Shown here piece after piece: positions 1-8,365 of a stretch of 64,000 nucleotides of DNA (positions are counted from its first letter, which is position 1; each line of letters begins with the position of its first letter). Where the stretch lies: the NCBI RefSeq assembly GCF_036194065.1, contig NZ_CP108095.1, positions 6,014,001 to 6,078,000 of the forward strand, read 5' to 3'. The translations under genes were made by a program, and so were the position numbers. The DNA is from Streptomyces sp. NBC_00239. GTDB taxonomy: Bacteria > Actinomycetota > Actinomycetes > Streptomycetales > Streptomycetaceae. The notes beneath the pieces were generated by a model, which was not told the origin of the DNA, did no database searches, and saw nothing but the letters and a program-made list of their open reading frames with translations.

Positions 1-2831
1 AAGTGCCGCGGGAGGGGCGGATCGCGTTCTGGTCGCCCGGCTCGGAACCGCTGCCGGACGACGTGCCGGAGGCCCTCCAGGACGGCCTTCCGGAGGCCGG
101 GCGGCGCACCCTGCTGACGGTCGTCGGCCCGCACGGGGCCGGTGCCCGCAGCCGGTCGGTGCCGGCCGTGGTGCTGCCCGTCGGACCGGCGCTGCCGCTG
201 CTCGGTGCGGCGGCGGCCGCGCCGGGCGTCCATCCCGCGACCCGCTGCTGGGCCGCGGCCGCCCGCCAGGCGCTCCAGCTCACCGCCCGCGGCCGGCTGC
301 TGCCCGGGGTGACGGCCGCGGACCAGGACGCGTGGCGGGCCGGTCCGCTCACCGCCGACGACCTCGCCCACCTGCGGGCGATCGCCGCCGCGATGCCGTA
401 CGAAGGGCACGCGACCCCGCTGCCGGGCCGCGGACCGCTCAGGCTCCCGGAGCCCGAGGCGCTGCTGCGGGCCTTCCTCGACGCGGTCGCGGACAGCCTG
501 CCGCGCACGCCGGCGGCGCCGTATGCGGCGGGGCGTCCGTTCGCGGCGCGCGAGCCGCAGCGGGTGCCGGGGATACGCGACTGGGCGGTGCAGGTGGCCG
601 CGGGCGCGGACGCCGGCGTGGGCATCTCGCTTCGCCTCGACCTGAACGCGTACGGGGTCTTCGACGCCTCGGACGAGCCCCCGACGGACGCATCGGACGC
701 ATCGGACGGCCGCTCGGCCGAGGCCGTGCGCCGGGCGGGTGCGGCCGTGGTGCAGGTGCACAGCCTGGCCGACCCGACGCGGGTGACGGACGCCGGCCTG
801 CTGTGGGCGGGCCTGGCTGCGGCCGACAGTTTCGGGCCGCGGGCCCGGATCGACGCGGTGCTGGCGCTGCGCCGGGCCGCCCGGGTCTGGCCGCCGCTGC
901 TGCGGCTGCTGGACCAGCCGGTGCCGGACGTCCTCGCGCTGTCCGACGAGGAGTTGGAGGACCTGCTCGGTGTCGCCGCGGCCCGGCTCGCCGCGGCCGG
1001 CGTGCCGGTGCACTGGCCGCGCGAACTCGCCCGTGGCCTCACCGCCACCGCGGTGGTGCGCGCGGCGCCCGGCTCGGCCGCCGACGGGACGTCCTTCTTC
1101 GACGCGCAGAAGCTCTTCTCGTTCGAATGGGAGGTGGCCCTGGGCGGCGACCGGCTCACCCCCGCCGAGCTGGACGTGCTCGCCGAGGCGCACCGGCCCA
1201 TCGTGCGGCTGCGCGACCAGTGGGTGGCCGTGGACCCGGTGCTGGTGCGCAAGGCCCGCAAACGCGAGCTGGGGCTGCTCGACCCGGTCGACGCGCTGGC
1301 CCTGGCCCTCACCGGTACGGCCGAGGTCGACGGGGAGCCGGTGGCCGCGGTGCCCGTCGGTGCGCTGGCGGCCCTGCGGGCCCGGCTGACCGGGGAGCTC
1401 GCGCCGCTTCCCGAGCCGCCGGGGCTGGCGGCGGTGCTCCGCGAGTACCAGCAGCGCGGGCTGGCCTGGCTGGACCTGATGACCTCGCTCGGCCTGGGCG
1501 GCTGCCTCGCCGACGACATGGGCCTGGGCAAGACGGTCACGCTGATCGCCCTGCACCTGCACCGGGCGCGGCCGGAGCCCACCCTGGTGATCTGCCCGGC
1601 CTCGCTGCTGGGCAACTGGCAGCGGGAGATCGAGAGGTTCGCGCCGGGCGTGGCCGTGCGCCGCTTCCACGGCAGCACCCGCAGCCTCGACGGGCTCGCC
1701 GGCGGCTTCGTCCTGACCACGTACGGGACGATGCGCGCGAGCGCCGAGCGGCTGGCCGGGCAGGCCTGGGGCATGGTCGTCGCCGACGAGGCCCAGCACG
1801 TGAAGAACCCGTACTCCGCGACCGCGAAGGCGCTGCGGACGATCCCGGCGCCGGCCCGGGTCGCGCTCACCGGCACCCCCGTCGAGAACAACCTGTCCGA
1901 GCTGTGGGCCCTGCTCGACTGGACCACGCCCGGGCTGCTGGGCCCGCTGACCGCCTTCCGGGCCCGGCACGCGCGGGCCGCCGAGCAGGGCGAGAACCCG
2001 GGACACGAGGAGGCCGTGGCCCGGCTCTCCCGGCTGGTGCGGCCCTTCCTGCTGCGCCGCAGGAAATCCGACCCGGGCATCGCCCCCGAACTGCCGCCGA
2101 AGACCGAGACCGACCACCCGGTGGCCCTCACCCGCGAGCAGGTCTCGCTGTACCAGGCGGCGGTCACGGAGACCATGGCGCTGATCGAGGCCAGCGAAGG
2201 CATCGCGCGCCGCGGACTGGTCATGAAGCTGCTCGCCTCGCTCAAGCAGATCTGCAACCACCCGGCGCAGTTCCTGAAGGAGGACCGGCCGCGGATCGCA
2301 CACCGCTCCGGCAAGCTGGCCCTGCTGGACGAGCTCCTGGACACCATCCTCGCCGAGGACGGGTCCGTGCTGGTCTTCACGCAGTACGTGACCATGGCCC
2401 GGCTGCTGTCCGACCACCTGACCGCGCGCGGGGTGTCCTCCCAACTGCTGCACGGCGGCACCCCGGTGGACCGCAGACAGGAGATGGTCGACCGCTTCCA
2501 GTCCGGTGAGGTGCCGGTGTTCCTGCTGTCCCTGAAGGCCGCCGGCACCGGGCTGAACCTCACCCGGGCCGGACACGTCGTGCACTACGACCGCTGGTGG
2601 AACCCGGCGGTCGAGGAGCAGGCCACCGACCGGGCGTACCGGATCGGGCAGACCCAGCCCGTGCAGGTCCACCGGCTGATCGCCGAGGGCACCGTCGAGG
2701 ACCGCATCGCCGAACTCCTCGCCTCCAAGCGGGCCCTGGCCGACGCGGTGCTCGGCACCGGCGAGACCGCCCTGACCGAACTGTCCGACGCCGACCTCGC
2801 CGATCTCGTCTCCCTGCGCAGGCCCTCATGA
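1..2831 (+). CDS. SNF2/Rad54-type helicase-like ATPase, 5' end outside window
   Basis: A Swi2/Snf2-family DNA-dependent ATPase, probably remodelling protein-DNA or protein-RNA polymerase complexes. The visible 942 codons carry a roughly 480-residue bacterial SNF2-associated N-terminal region, then Walker A DDMGLGKT near residue 503, motif II DEAQH near 594, the TGTPVENN motif III region, and a C-terminal helicase lobe ending in QATDRAYRIGQ near 872. The frame is open to the left edge; a GTG at position 3 is available, but homologues usually have extra N-terminal sequence, so I treat the gene as 5'-truncated. The stop codon overlaps the ATG of the SWIM-domain gene (ATGA), so the two are translationally coupled and probably act together. 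The helicase family is certain; the substrate is unknown. Confidence 0.93.
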   Translation, partial: VPREGRIAFWSPGSEPLPDDVPEALQDGLPEAGRRTLLTVVGPHGAGARSRSVPAVVLPVGPALPLLGAAAAAPGVHPATRCWAAAARQALQLTARGRLLPGVTAADQDAWRAGPLTADDLAHLRAIAAAMPYEGHATPLPGRGPLRLPEPEALLRAFLDAVADSLPRTPAAPYAAGRPFAAREPQRVPGIRDWAVQVAAGADAGVGISLRLDLNAYGVFDASDEPPTDASDASDGRSAEAVRRAGAAVVQVHSLADPTRVTDAGLLWAGLAAADSFGPRARIDAVLALRRAARVWPPLLRLLDQPVPDVLALSDEELEDLLGVAAARLAAAGVPVHWPRELARGLTATAVVRAAPGSAADGTSFFDAQKLFSFEWEVALGGDRLTPAELDVLAEAHRPIVRLRDQWVAVDPVLVRKARKRELGLLDPVDALALALTGTAEVDGEPVAAVPVGALAALRARLTGELAPLPEPPGLAAVLREYQQRGLAWLDLMTSLGLGGCLADDMGLGKTVTLIALHLHRARPEPTLVICPASLLGNWQREIERFAPGVAVRRFHGSTRSLDGLAGGFVLTTYGTMRASAERLAGQAWGMVVADEAQHVKNPYSATAKALRTIPAPARVALTGTPVENNLSELWALLDWTTPGLLGPLTAFRARHARAAEQGENPGHEEAVARLSRLVRPFLLRRRKSDPGIAPELPPKTETDHPVALTREQVSLYQAAVTETMALIEASEGIARRGLVMKLLASLKQICNHPAQFLKEDRPRIAHRSGKLALLDELLDTILAEDGSVLVFTQYVTMARLLSDHLTARGVSSQLLHGGTPVDRRQEMVDRFQSGEVPVFLLSLKAAGTGLNLTRAGHVVHYDRWWNPAVEEQATDRAYRIGQTQPVQVHRLIAEGTVEDRIAELLASKRALADAVLGTGETALTELSDADLADLVSLRRPS

Positions 2832-4036
2832 TCACCGCGCGGGACGACCGCCGCCGCACCTTCGACACGCTGCACGGCGGGCCGGAGGCCACCACCTGGT
2901 GGGGGCGGGCCTGGGTGGCCGCCCTGGAGGAGCGGTCCCGGGACTCCGGGCGCCTCGCGCGCGGCCGCAGCTACGCGGCCGAGGGCCACGTCGAGGCGGT
3001 CACCGTCACCCCCGGCCGGCTGGTGGCGTACGTGCGGGGCAGCCGGTCCCGGCCGTACCGCACCGAGATCGGCCTGGCGGTGTTCGACGCGGAGGACTGG
3101 GAGGTGTTCCTGGAACGGACCGCCGCCGACCCCGCCTACCTGGCGGCCCTCCTCGAACGGGAGGTGCCGCAGGGCCTCGCCGAAGCGCTGCTCCCCGGCC
3201 CGGGCGAGCTGGTGCCCCGCTGCTCCTGCCCCGATTCCGGCCCGCCGCCGTGCAAGCACGCGGCGGCGCTCTGCTACCGGGTGGCGCACCTCCTGGACGA
3301 GGACCCGTTCGTGCTCCTGCTGCTGCGCGGCCGCGGCGAGCGCGAGGTCGTCGAGGAGCTGACCCGGCGCAATGCCGCGCACGCCGCCCGCGAACAGACG
3401 GCGGAAGCCGCCGGCCTGCCCGGGGTGCCGGCCCGTACCGCCGTCGCGCCCCGGAGCCTGCCGCCGCTGCCCGCCCCGCTGCCGGACCCGGCCGTCCCCG
3501 CGCACCCGCCGTCGTACCCGGAGGGGCCGGGCGCCCCGGACCCGCTGGCCCTGGACCAGCTGGCGACGGACGCGGCGGCGCGCGCGCACGCGATCCTCGG
3601 CACCGGGCGGGACCCGATCGCCGGGCTGACGCTCTGGCAGGACGCGGTCCGGCTGGCCGCCGCGCATCCCACGCAGGGCCTGACGGGCCAGGCCCGCGTG
3701 CTCTACCGCGACCTCGCCCGGGCCACCGGCCGGTCCACCACCGACCTGGCGCGCGCCGCCACGGCCTGGCGGCACGGCGGGCGGGCCGGGCTCGCCGTAC
3801 TGGAGGAGGCGTGGGACCCGCCCGCGGGCCCCTTCGACCGGGCCGGCCCGGCGCTCCTGGCCGCGGGCGAGGGCCAGTTCCGCCCGCACCGCAACGCCCT
3901 CACGGCGGGCGGCCGCCAAATCCGTCTGGGCCGCGACGGCCTCTGGTACCCGTACGCGGGCACCGGGCCCGAGCCCGACTGGTGGCCCGCCGGCCCCCCG
4001 TGCCCGGACCCGGTCGAGGCCCTGCGCCGCCCGTGA
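2828..4036 (+). CDS. SWIM zinc-finger family protein
   Basis: A 402-residue protein with a SWIM zinc finger (C-S-C, seven residues, C-K-H) at about residues 132-144, a fold that binds nucleic acid or protein partners and is often paired with SNF2-type helicases. The start is the ATG at 2828 inside the ATGA overlap with the upstream helicase; this matches the natural N-terminus beginning MITARDDRRR, and the longer open frame upstream merely runs through helicase coding sequence. The region after the finger contains a Pro/Ala-rich linker (about residues 195-240) and an alpha-helical C-terminal part of unknown function. The tight coupling suggests SWIM protein and helicase are made in fixed ratio and form one machine; this is inference. 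Confidence 0.88.
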   Translation: MITARDDRRRTFDTLHGGPEATTWWGRAWVAALEERSRDSGRLARGRSYAAEGHVEAVTVTPGRLVAYVRGSRSRPYRTEIGLAVFDAEDWEVFLERTAADPAYLAALLEREVPQGLAEALLPGPGELVPRCSCPDSGPPPCKHAAALCYRVAHLLDEDPFVLLLLRGRGEREVVEELTRRNAAHAAREQTAEAAGLPGVPARTAVAPRSLPPLPAPLPDPAVPAHPPSYPEGPGAPDPLALDQLATDAAARAHAILGTGRDPIAGLTLWQDAVRLAAAHPTQGLTGQARVLYRDLARATGRSTTDLARAATAWRHGGRAGLAVLEEAWDPPAGPFDRAGPALLAAGEGQFRPHRNALTAGGRQIRLGRDGLWYPYAGTGPEPDWWPAGPPCPDPVEALRRP

Positions 4037-4097
4037 GGGCGAAGATCGGGAAGTACGGAGGTCCCAGTACACGATGGAGTGAAATGAGTACCGGCTC

Positions 4098-4125
4098 TAT
4101 AACCCGAACGGGTTTACCGCGTTGA
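4098..4125 (+). promoter_or_regulatory. candidate sigma-BldN promoter of the chaplin gene
   Basis: TATAAC (4098-4103), a 16-bp spacer and CGTTGA (4120-4125). The sigma-BldN consensus known from Streptomyces is CGTAAC-N16-CGTTGA, so the -10 is perfect, the spacer exact and the -35 matches 4 of 6. Chaplin genes are established sigma-BldN targets. The inferred transcript would have a leader of about 45 nt before the ATG at 4177. Confidence 0.6.
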
Positions 4126-4176
4126 TCCGGGTGCGGGCGGAACGCCCGTGAACTCCTCCGGAAGGCAGGGAAACTG

Positions 4177-4866
4177 ATGCGGCAGAGTCGTCGGAACGGC
4201 TTGATCGCGGCGGTCGTCGCGAGCGGTGCGCTGTCGGTGGCGGGGGCCGCCGGGTACGCGTTCGCGGACACGGGTGCCGCGGGGCAGGCCGCAGGGTCGC
4301 CGGGACTGCTGTCCGGGAACCTGGTGCAGCTTCCGGTCCACGTGCCGGTGAACGCCTGCGGGAACACGGTCAGCGTGGTGGGGCTCCTCAACCCGGCCGC
4401 GGGCAACACCTGCGTGAACGAGGGGGACCATGCGCCGCGGGCGACGCCGTACGGGTCCAAACCGGGGCCGGGGCCCCGGAATGCCGGGGGCGCCGTGGCG
4501 GAAGGTCGCGGAAAGGATTCGCCCGGGGTGCTCTCCGGGAACGCGGTCCAGCTCCCGGTCGACCTCCCGGTCAACGTCTCGGGCAACTCGGTGAACGTCG
4601 TCGGCGTCGGCAACAGCTCCACCGGCAACACGTCCGTCAACGGTACGGAGCCCGGGCGCAGCGGCGCGAAGCCGCCGCAGCAGCCGCCCCGCAAGCCCCC
4701 GGTGGTCCGCCCGGTGGTGGCGCCGCCCGCGCCCGCCAAGCCGGTCACCCCCGCACTGGCCCACACCGGGGCCGACGGGCTCGGCTACGCGGCGCCCGCC
4801 GGCGCCGCCCTGCTGCTGGGCGGCGCGGTCCTCTACCGCCGCTTCCGTCCCTCCGCCGCCCGATAG
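4177..4866 (+). CDS. long chaplin with two chaplin domains and LAXTG sortase signal
   Basis: A 229-residue cell-wall-anchored chaplin, one of the amphipathic surface proteins that coat aerial hyphae. It has a signal peptide (residues 1-30, cut after AFA), a first chaplin domain (about 41-82) with the usual cysteine pair C61 and C79, a Pro/Gly spacer, a second chaplin domain (about 113-155), a Pro-rich wall-spanning linker, LAHTG at 194-198, a hydrophobic stretch and a basic RRFRP tail. This is the architecture of the long chaplins ChpA/B/C. The start ATG is preceded by GAAGGCAGGG. Oddly, the second chaplin domain has serine at both cysteine positions. An upstream CGTTGA box suggests developmental control by sigma-BldN. 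Confidence 0.92.
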   Translation: MRQSRRNGLIAAVVASGALSVAGAAGYAFADTGAAGQAAGSPGLLSGNLVQLPVHVPVNACGNTVSVVGLLNPAAGNTCVNEGDHAPRATPYGSKPGPGPRNAGGAVAEGRGKDSPGVLSGNAVQLPVDLPVNVSGNSVNVVGVGNSSTGNTSVNGTEPGRSGAKPPQQPPRKPPVVRPVVAPPAPAKPVTPALAHTGADGLGYAAPAGAALLLGGAVLYRRFRPSAAR

Positions 4867-4879
4867 TCCCCGGACCGGT

Positions 4880-5539
4880 CTACGCGGCCTCCGGGTGCCG
4901 CCAGGCCGTCAGGATCGCCTCGATGCGCGGCGCCAGCCGGGCGCGGGCCTGGTAGCGGGGGACTCCCGCCATCAGCATCGCGTCGTAGTCCGTGTCGTCG
5001 TGGCGTACCGAGGCCCGCACCGCGACCGAGACCGCGTCCTCGTCGAGGGCGCGTCCGGCCGCGGTGCGGCCCACCCGGCCGCTGCCGCGCGCCGAGGCGT
5101 GCGCGGCGACCGCCAGGGCGCGTTCCGGCGGGATGCCGGGGAACAGCCGCTGTATCTCCGCGGCGAACGCGGCCGTGAAGCGCGTGTCCGCGGCCGCCCG
5201 CCGCACCTGGTCGCGGGCGCGCCGGCGGGCCCGCGCCTCGGCGTCCGCGAGGCAGCGGACCTCGGCGCGGGCCAGCGCCTCCTCCTCGACGAGCAGCCCC
5301 TGCCGTTCGTGGCGGCGCCGGCGCCTGACGTACCGGACGACCACCGCGTACAGCGAACTGCCCTCGCGGGCCCGCCGGGTGAGCGCGGCGTTGCCGCGCG
5401 GCAGGTAGACGAGATGCCCGAGGTCGGCGCAGTCCAGGCAGCGCGGCACGCCCTCCTCGCGGACGAGCATCGGCAGCGGCCCCCGCCGGCACTCCGCGCA
5501 GTGCACGGGCTTCGGCACTTCGAAGACGACGAGATTCAT
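4880..5539 (-). CDS. DUF2293-type protein with N-terminal zinc ribbon
   Basis: A 219-residue protein of unknown function. The N-terminus has two CxxC knuckles (C14/C17 and C34/C37) typical of a small zinc ribbon, followed by an Arg/Ala-rich helical region and a C-terminal part containing the DTDYDAMLMAGVPRYQAR stretch found in DUF2293 proteins. I chose the ATG at 5539, which places the zinc ribbon near the N-terminus; an upstream ATG at 5593 would add 19 unlikely residues. It converges on the chaplin gene with only 13 bp between stops and is divergent from the cupin gene. A nucleic-acid role would fit a zinc ribbon with basic helices but is only a guess. Confidence 0.75.
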   Translation of the reverse strand: MNLVVFEVPKPVHCAECRRGPLPMLVREEGVPRCLDCADLGHLVYLPRGNAALTRRAREGSSLYAVVVRYVRRRRRHERQGLLVEEEALARAEVRCLADAEARARRRARDQVRRAAADTRFTAAFAAEIQRLFPGIPPERALAVAAHASARGSGRVGRTAAGRALDEDAVSVAVRASVRHDDTDYDAMLMAGVPRYQARARLAPRIEAILTAWRHPEAA

Positions 5540-5673
5540 GCCCGGTTGATACCGCCGCCGGGATCCGCTCGCACCTCTCCCGCACGGATTCACCAACCGA
5601 TCTTGGTTCCAGGGGAATTGGATCTAGGGTGTGGTCCGTTTGTGTCAATGAGCCGGATGGGGGAGGGGTTTGC

Positions 5674-6147
5674 GTGCGGGGTGACGGGCAGGGACGGCGA
5701 ATACGGGTGCGGGGAGTCGCCGCGGCGCGCGGAGCGGGGCCGGTGCTGGCCCCGAAGGCGGCGCCGGCGACTGCCGGGTCGGGCATCTCGGGGGTGGTGC
5801 TGGCCGCCGGGACCGCGAACGCGGGCGTGAAGGTGAAGGGCCAGGGCCCCACCGACGTGATCGTCCGCGAGGTCACCATCCAGCCCGGTGGCCACACCGG
5901 CTGGCACTACCACCCCGGCCAGGTGGTCGCCGTGGTCAAGTCGGGCACCCTGACCCGGACCCTGGACGACTGCTCGGTGGAGGTCAGCGGGGCAGGCTCG
6001 GTGGTCTTCGAACCCGGGGGCCGCGGCGACGTCCACATCGGCCGCAACCACGGCACCGAACCGGTGGTCCTCTACGTCACCTACGTGCTGCCCAAGGGCA
6101 GCCCGCTGTCCGTGGACGTCGACCCCCCGGCCTGCGCCCCCCACTAG
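5674..6147 (+). CDS. cupin-domain protein
   Basis: A 157-residue small cupin. The core shows the double-histidine motif GWHYHPGQ followed by VVAVVKSGTL and, later, the glycine-rich second cupin motif with VHIGRNHG, so a metal-binding beta barrel is likely. I take the GTG at 5674 as start because GGGGGAGGGG lies just upstream; a GTG at 5629 in the same frame is possible. The first 40 residues are Arg/Gly/Ala rich with a weak hydrophobic stretch (GPVLAPKAAPATA). Related Streptomyces cupins usually carry a clear signal peptide, so this N-terminus may be degenerate, misassigned or altered by an old frameshift. Substrate unknown. It converges on the WGR gene with 27 bp between them. Confidence 0.72.
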   Translation: MRGDGQGRRIRVRGVAAARGAGPVLAPKAAPATAGSGISGVVLAAGTANAGVKVKGQGPTDVIVREVTIQPGGHTGWHYHPGQVVAVVKSGTLTRTLDDCSVEVSGAGSVVFEPGGRGDVHIGRNHGTEPVVLYVTYVLPKGSPLSVDVDPPACAPH

Positions 6148-6174
6148 GCCGTCTCGTCCGACCCGGCCCGCCGC

Positions 6175-7614
6175 TCAGACCAGGCGGTGTATCTCGCCGC
6201 GCACCCGGTAGAAGCCGCCGACGGACGGATGCAGGCCGTCCACCACGTAGCGGGCTCCGGCCTCGCGGATGCCGCGCGGGAACTGCACGTGCCAGCCGGG
6301 CTCGAAGCCGCCCGACACCACCTGCACCCGCAGCCGCCCGCCGACCTGCACGCATTCGACGACCACGGCCCCCGCGGGCGCCACGGTGACCGTCGCCACC
6401 GCTGCGGGAGACGCCGCCGGGGTGTACGTCGGCAGCGCCGCAGCGGACTTCACGTCCACCGCCGTCGGCACCGTGCCCTGTTCGGCCGCCGCGATGGCCG
6501 CCTCGCTCGCGTCCACGCAGACCAGCGAGCCGTCCGTGGTGACCAGGTACAGCTTCCCGTTCAGGTACTGCATCGACAGGGCCGCCCCGGCGCCGGTGCC
6601 CAGCTTCCACAGCCGGTGCCCGGAGGCGTCGAAGCAGTACACCGACGAGGCCAGGTCGCCGGCGAAGACGTGCCGGCCGTCCGGCGAGGTCGCGCACGAG
6701 TACACCGCCGCGTCGCACCGGTAGGTGGCCTCCACCGCGCCGGTGTCCTTCGCCAGCCGCTGCACGGTGTGCCGCCCGGTGCCCGCGTACACCGCGGACT
6801 CCTCCTGCCAGCCGAACAGCACGCCGCCGTCGGTCCGGGTGTGCCACAACTCGCCGCTGCCGTCGGGTGCGTACGCCGTCACGCCCTCGCTGTGCCCGTG
6901 GTAGACGGCTCGGTCGTCCGCCCGCACCATCCACGCGTTCGACCCCGAGGAGCGCCGGGACCACTGGAACTCGTCCTCGTGGTCGATGACCGTCAGGCCG
7001 CCGTTGCGGTCCGCCACGTTCAGCACGCCCTCGCGGATGTCCAGCCAGAAGATGTCCACGTCCGCGGCGATGTCGTAGGCACCGAAGGGCACCTTCGACG
7101 ACAGGTCGTACACCGTGCCGTCGTCGCAGCCCGCATAGATCCAGAACTCGTCCGCCACCAGGCACTTGACGCCGTCCGGCAGCGAATAGCGGGCGAGCAC
7201 CTCGCCGCTGTGGCTGAGCGTGTACACGTCGCCCGACTGATTGCCGACCCAGCAGCGGTCCTCGTCCACGTGGATGCCGAAGGCCGCCGCCCCCGTGCGG
7301 AACCGCCACAGCACCGGGGCCACGGCCCGCGCCGTCGAAGGCGCCGCCGTCACCTGGCGGCGGGTCACCGCCCGGGCCGCGCGCTGCCCCCGGACCGCGG
7401 GCGCGTACCCCTTGCGCATCTTCTCCGCGATCTTCTTCGTGGCGGCGGCCTGCGCCTTCGCGGCTGTGGGGAAGGCGGAGTCCTGCGTCTGGCCGTCCGC
7501 GCCGATCCGCCCGTACCGCACCGACACCGCGGTCCCGTCGACGGTCACCTCGTAGAACTTGTGGGCACCGCCGTCCTCCTGAGACAGCTCCAGATACGTG
7601 GTGTTCCGAGACAT
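6175..7614 (-). CDS. WGR-domain protein with beta-propeller-like repeats
   Basis: A 479-residue cytoplasmic protein. Residues 1-80 form a WGR domain (the YLELSQEDG and VRYGRIGADGQ motifs), a DNA-end- or nucleic-acid-associated fold also found in PARP1 and bacterial MolR-like proteins. A basic, Ala/Arg-rich linker follows, then from about residue 100 a WD/PQQ-like propeller whose blades repeat Trp- and Gly-Asp-rich strands (VGNQSGDVYTLSHSGEVLARY, VYAGTGRHTVQRLA, VFAGDLASSVYCFDASG), then a small C-terminal beta domain. The ATG at 7614 has a strong GGGGAGGGG ribosome site. It diverges from the uridine-kinase-like gene. The role is unknown; the WGR plus propeller combination suggests a scaffold or sensor. 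Confidence 0.85.
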   Translation of the reverse strand: MSRNTTYLELSQEDGGAHKFYEVTVDGTAVSVRYGRIGADGQTQDSAFPTAAKAQAAATKKIAEKMRKGYAPAVRGQRAARAVTRRQVTAAPSTARAVAPVLWRFRTGAAAFGIHVDEDRCWVGNQSGDVYTLSHSGEVLARYSLPDGVKCLVADEFWIYAGCDDGTVYDLSSKVPFGAYDIAADVDIFWLDIREGVLNVADRNGGLTVIDHEDEFQWSRRSSGSNAWMVRADDRAVYHGHSEGVTAYAPDGSGELWHTRTDGGVLFGWQEESAVYAGTGRHTVQRLAKDTGAVEATYRCDAAVYSCATSPDGRHVFAGDLASSVYCFDASGHRLWKLGTGAGAALSMQYLNGKLYLVTTDGSLVCVDASEAAIAAAEQGTVPTAVDVKSAAALPTYTPAASPAAVATVTVAPAGAVVVECVQVGGRLRVQVVSGGFEPGWHVQFPRGIREAGARYVVDGLHPSVGGFYRVRGEIHRLV

Positions 7615-7705
7615 GGCAGACCCCTCCCCAGGCCGGATCCGGCGGACTTCGCCCACCGCAGATCCACTGATCACCAAGCTAGGGTCGACCACTGACAATG
7701 GGCCC

Positions 7706-8356
7706 GTGCAGCTGGAACCGATCACCTGGGAACGGATGGCCGAGGCCCTCGCCCGCCATCTCGACGGACCGCTCCGCACGTCCGCGCCGCCGGGCGGCCG
7801 GGTGCGCGTGGCGATCGACGGGGCGCCCGCCGCGGACACCGGCGCGCTGGCCGCCCTGGTCGCGGACGCGCTGCGGCTGCGCGGACGTCCCGTACTGGCC
7901 GTCGCCGCCGACGGGTTCCTGCGGCCCGCCTCCCTCCGCTTCGAGCACGGCCGCGAGGACGCCGACAGCTACCTCGACGAGTGGTACGACGTCCCCGCCC
8001 TGTGGCGGGAGGTGTTCGTGCCGGCGGAGCCGGACGGCAGCGGGCGGCTGCTGCCCGACCTCTGGGACCCCGTCACCGACCGGGCCACGCGCAGCCCGTA
8101 CGCGGAACTCCCGCCCGGCGGCGTGCTGATCGTGCACGGGCCGCTGCTGCTGCGGCACTGGTTCCCCTTCGACCTGAGCGTGCACGTCGGCCTGTCCGCC
8201 GGTGCGCTGGCCCGCCGCACCCGCGAGAGCGAGCGCTGGACGCTGCCGGCCTTCGCCCGCTACGAGTCCGAGACCGAGCCGACGGAGGCCGCCGACGTCC
8301 TCGTACGCGCCGACGACCCCCGGCACCCGGCCTGGTCCGGACTGCCGCCCGCCTGA
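7706..8356 (+). CDS. uridine-kinase-like protein with degenerate P-loop
   Basis: A 216-residue protein related to the uridine kinase/phosphoribulokinase group of P-loop NTPases: an N-terminal strand VRVAIDG, a central SLRFEHGREDADSYLDEWYD motif and a GVLIVHGPLLLRHWF strand that are recognisable in Streptomyces uridine-kinase-like proteins. The usual Walker A GxxxxGK[ST] after IDG is replaced by APAADTGALA, so the catalytic lysine is missing. The start is GTG 7706; there is no strong ribosome site, but a TAGGGT -10-like box lies at 7680-7685, so a very short leader is likely. The 3' end lies in a perfect hairpin. It may be a non-catalytic homologue; family certain, activity doubtful. Confidence 0.8.
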   Translation: MQLEPITWERMAEALARHLDGPLRTSAPPGGRVRVAIDGAPAADTGALAALVADALRLRGRPVLAVAADGFLRPASLRFEHGREDADSYLDEWYDVPALWREVFVPAEPDGSGRLLPDLWDPVTDRATRSPYAELPPGGVLIVHGPLLLRHWFPFDLSVHVGLSAGALARRTRESERWTLPAFARYESETEPTEAADVLVRADDPRHPAWSGLPPA

Positions 8357-8364
8357 CGGGCGGC
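8344..8364. terminator. hairpin at convergent gene ends
   Basis: A perfect 8-bp stem GCCGCCCG/CGGGCGGC with loop CCTGA; the TGA of the uridine-kinase-like gene sits in the loop. It lies between two convergent genes (psuK ends at 8366), so it could terminate both. Confidence 0.55.
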
Positions 8365-8365
8365 C

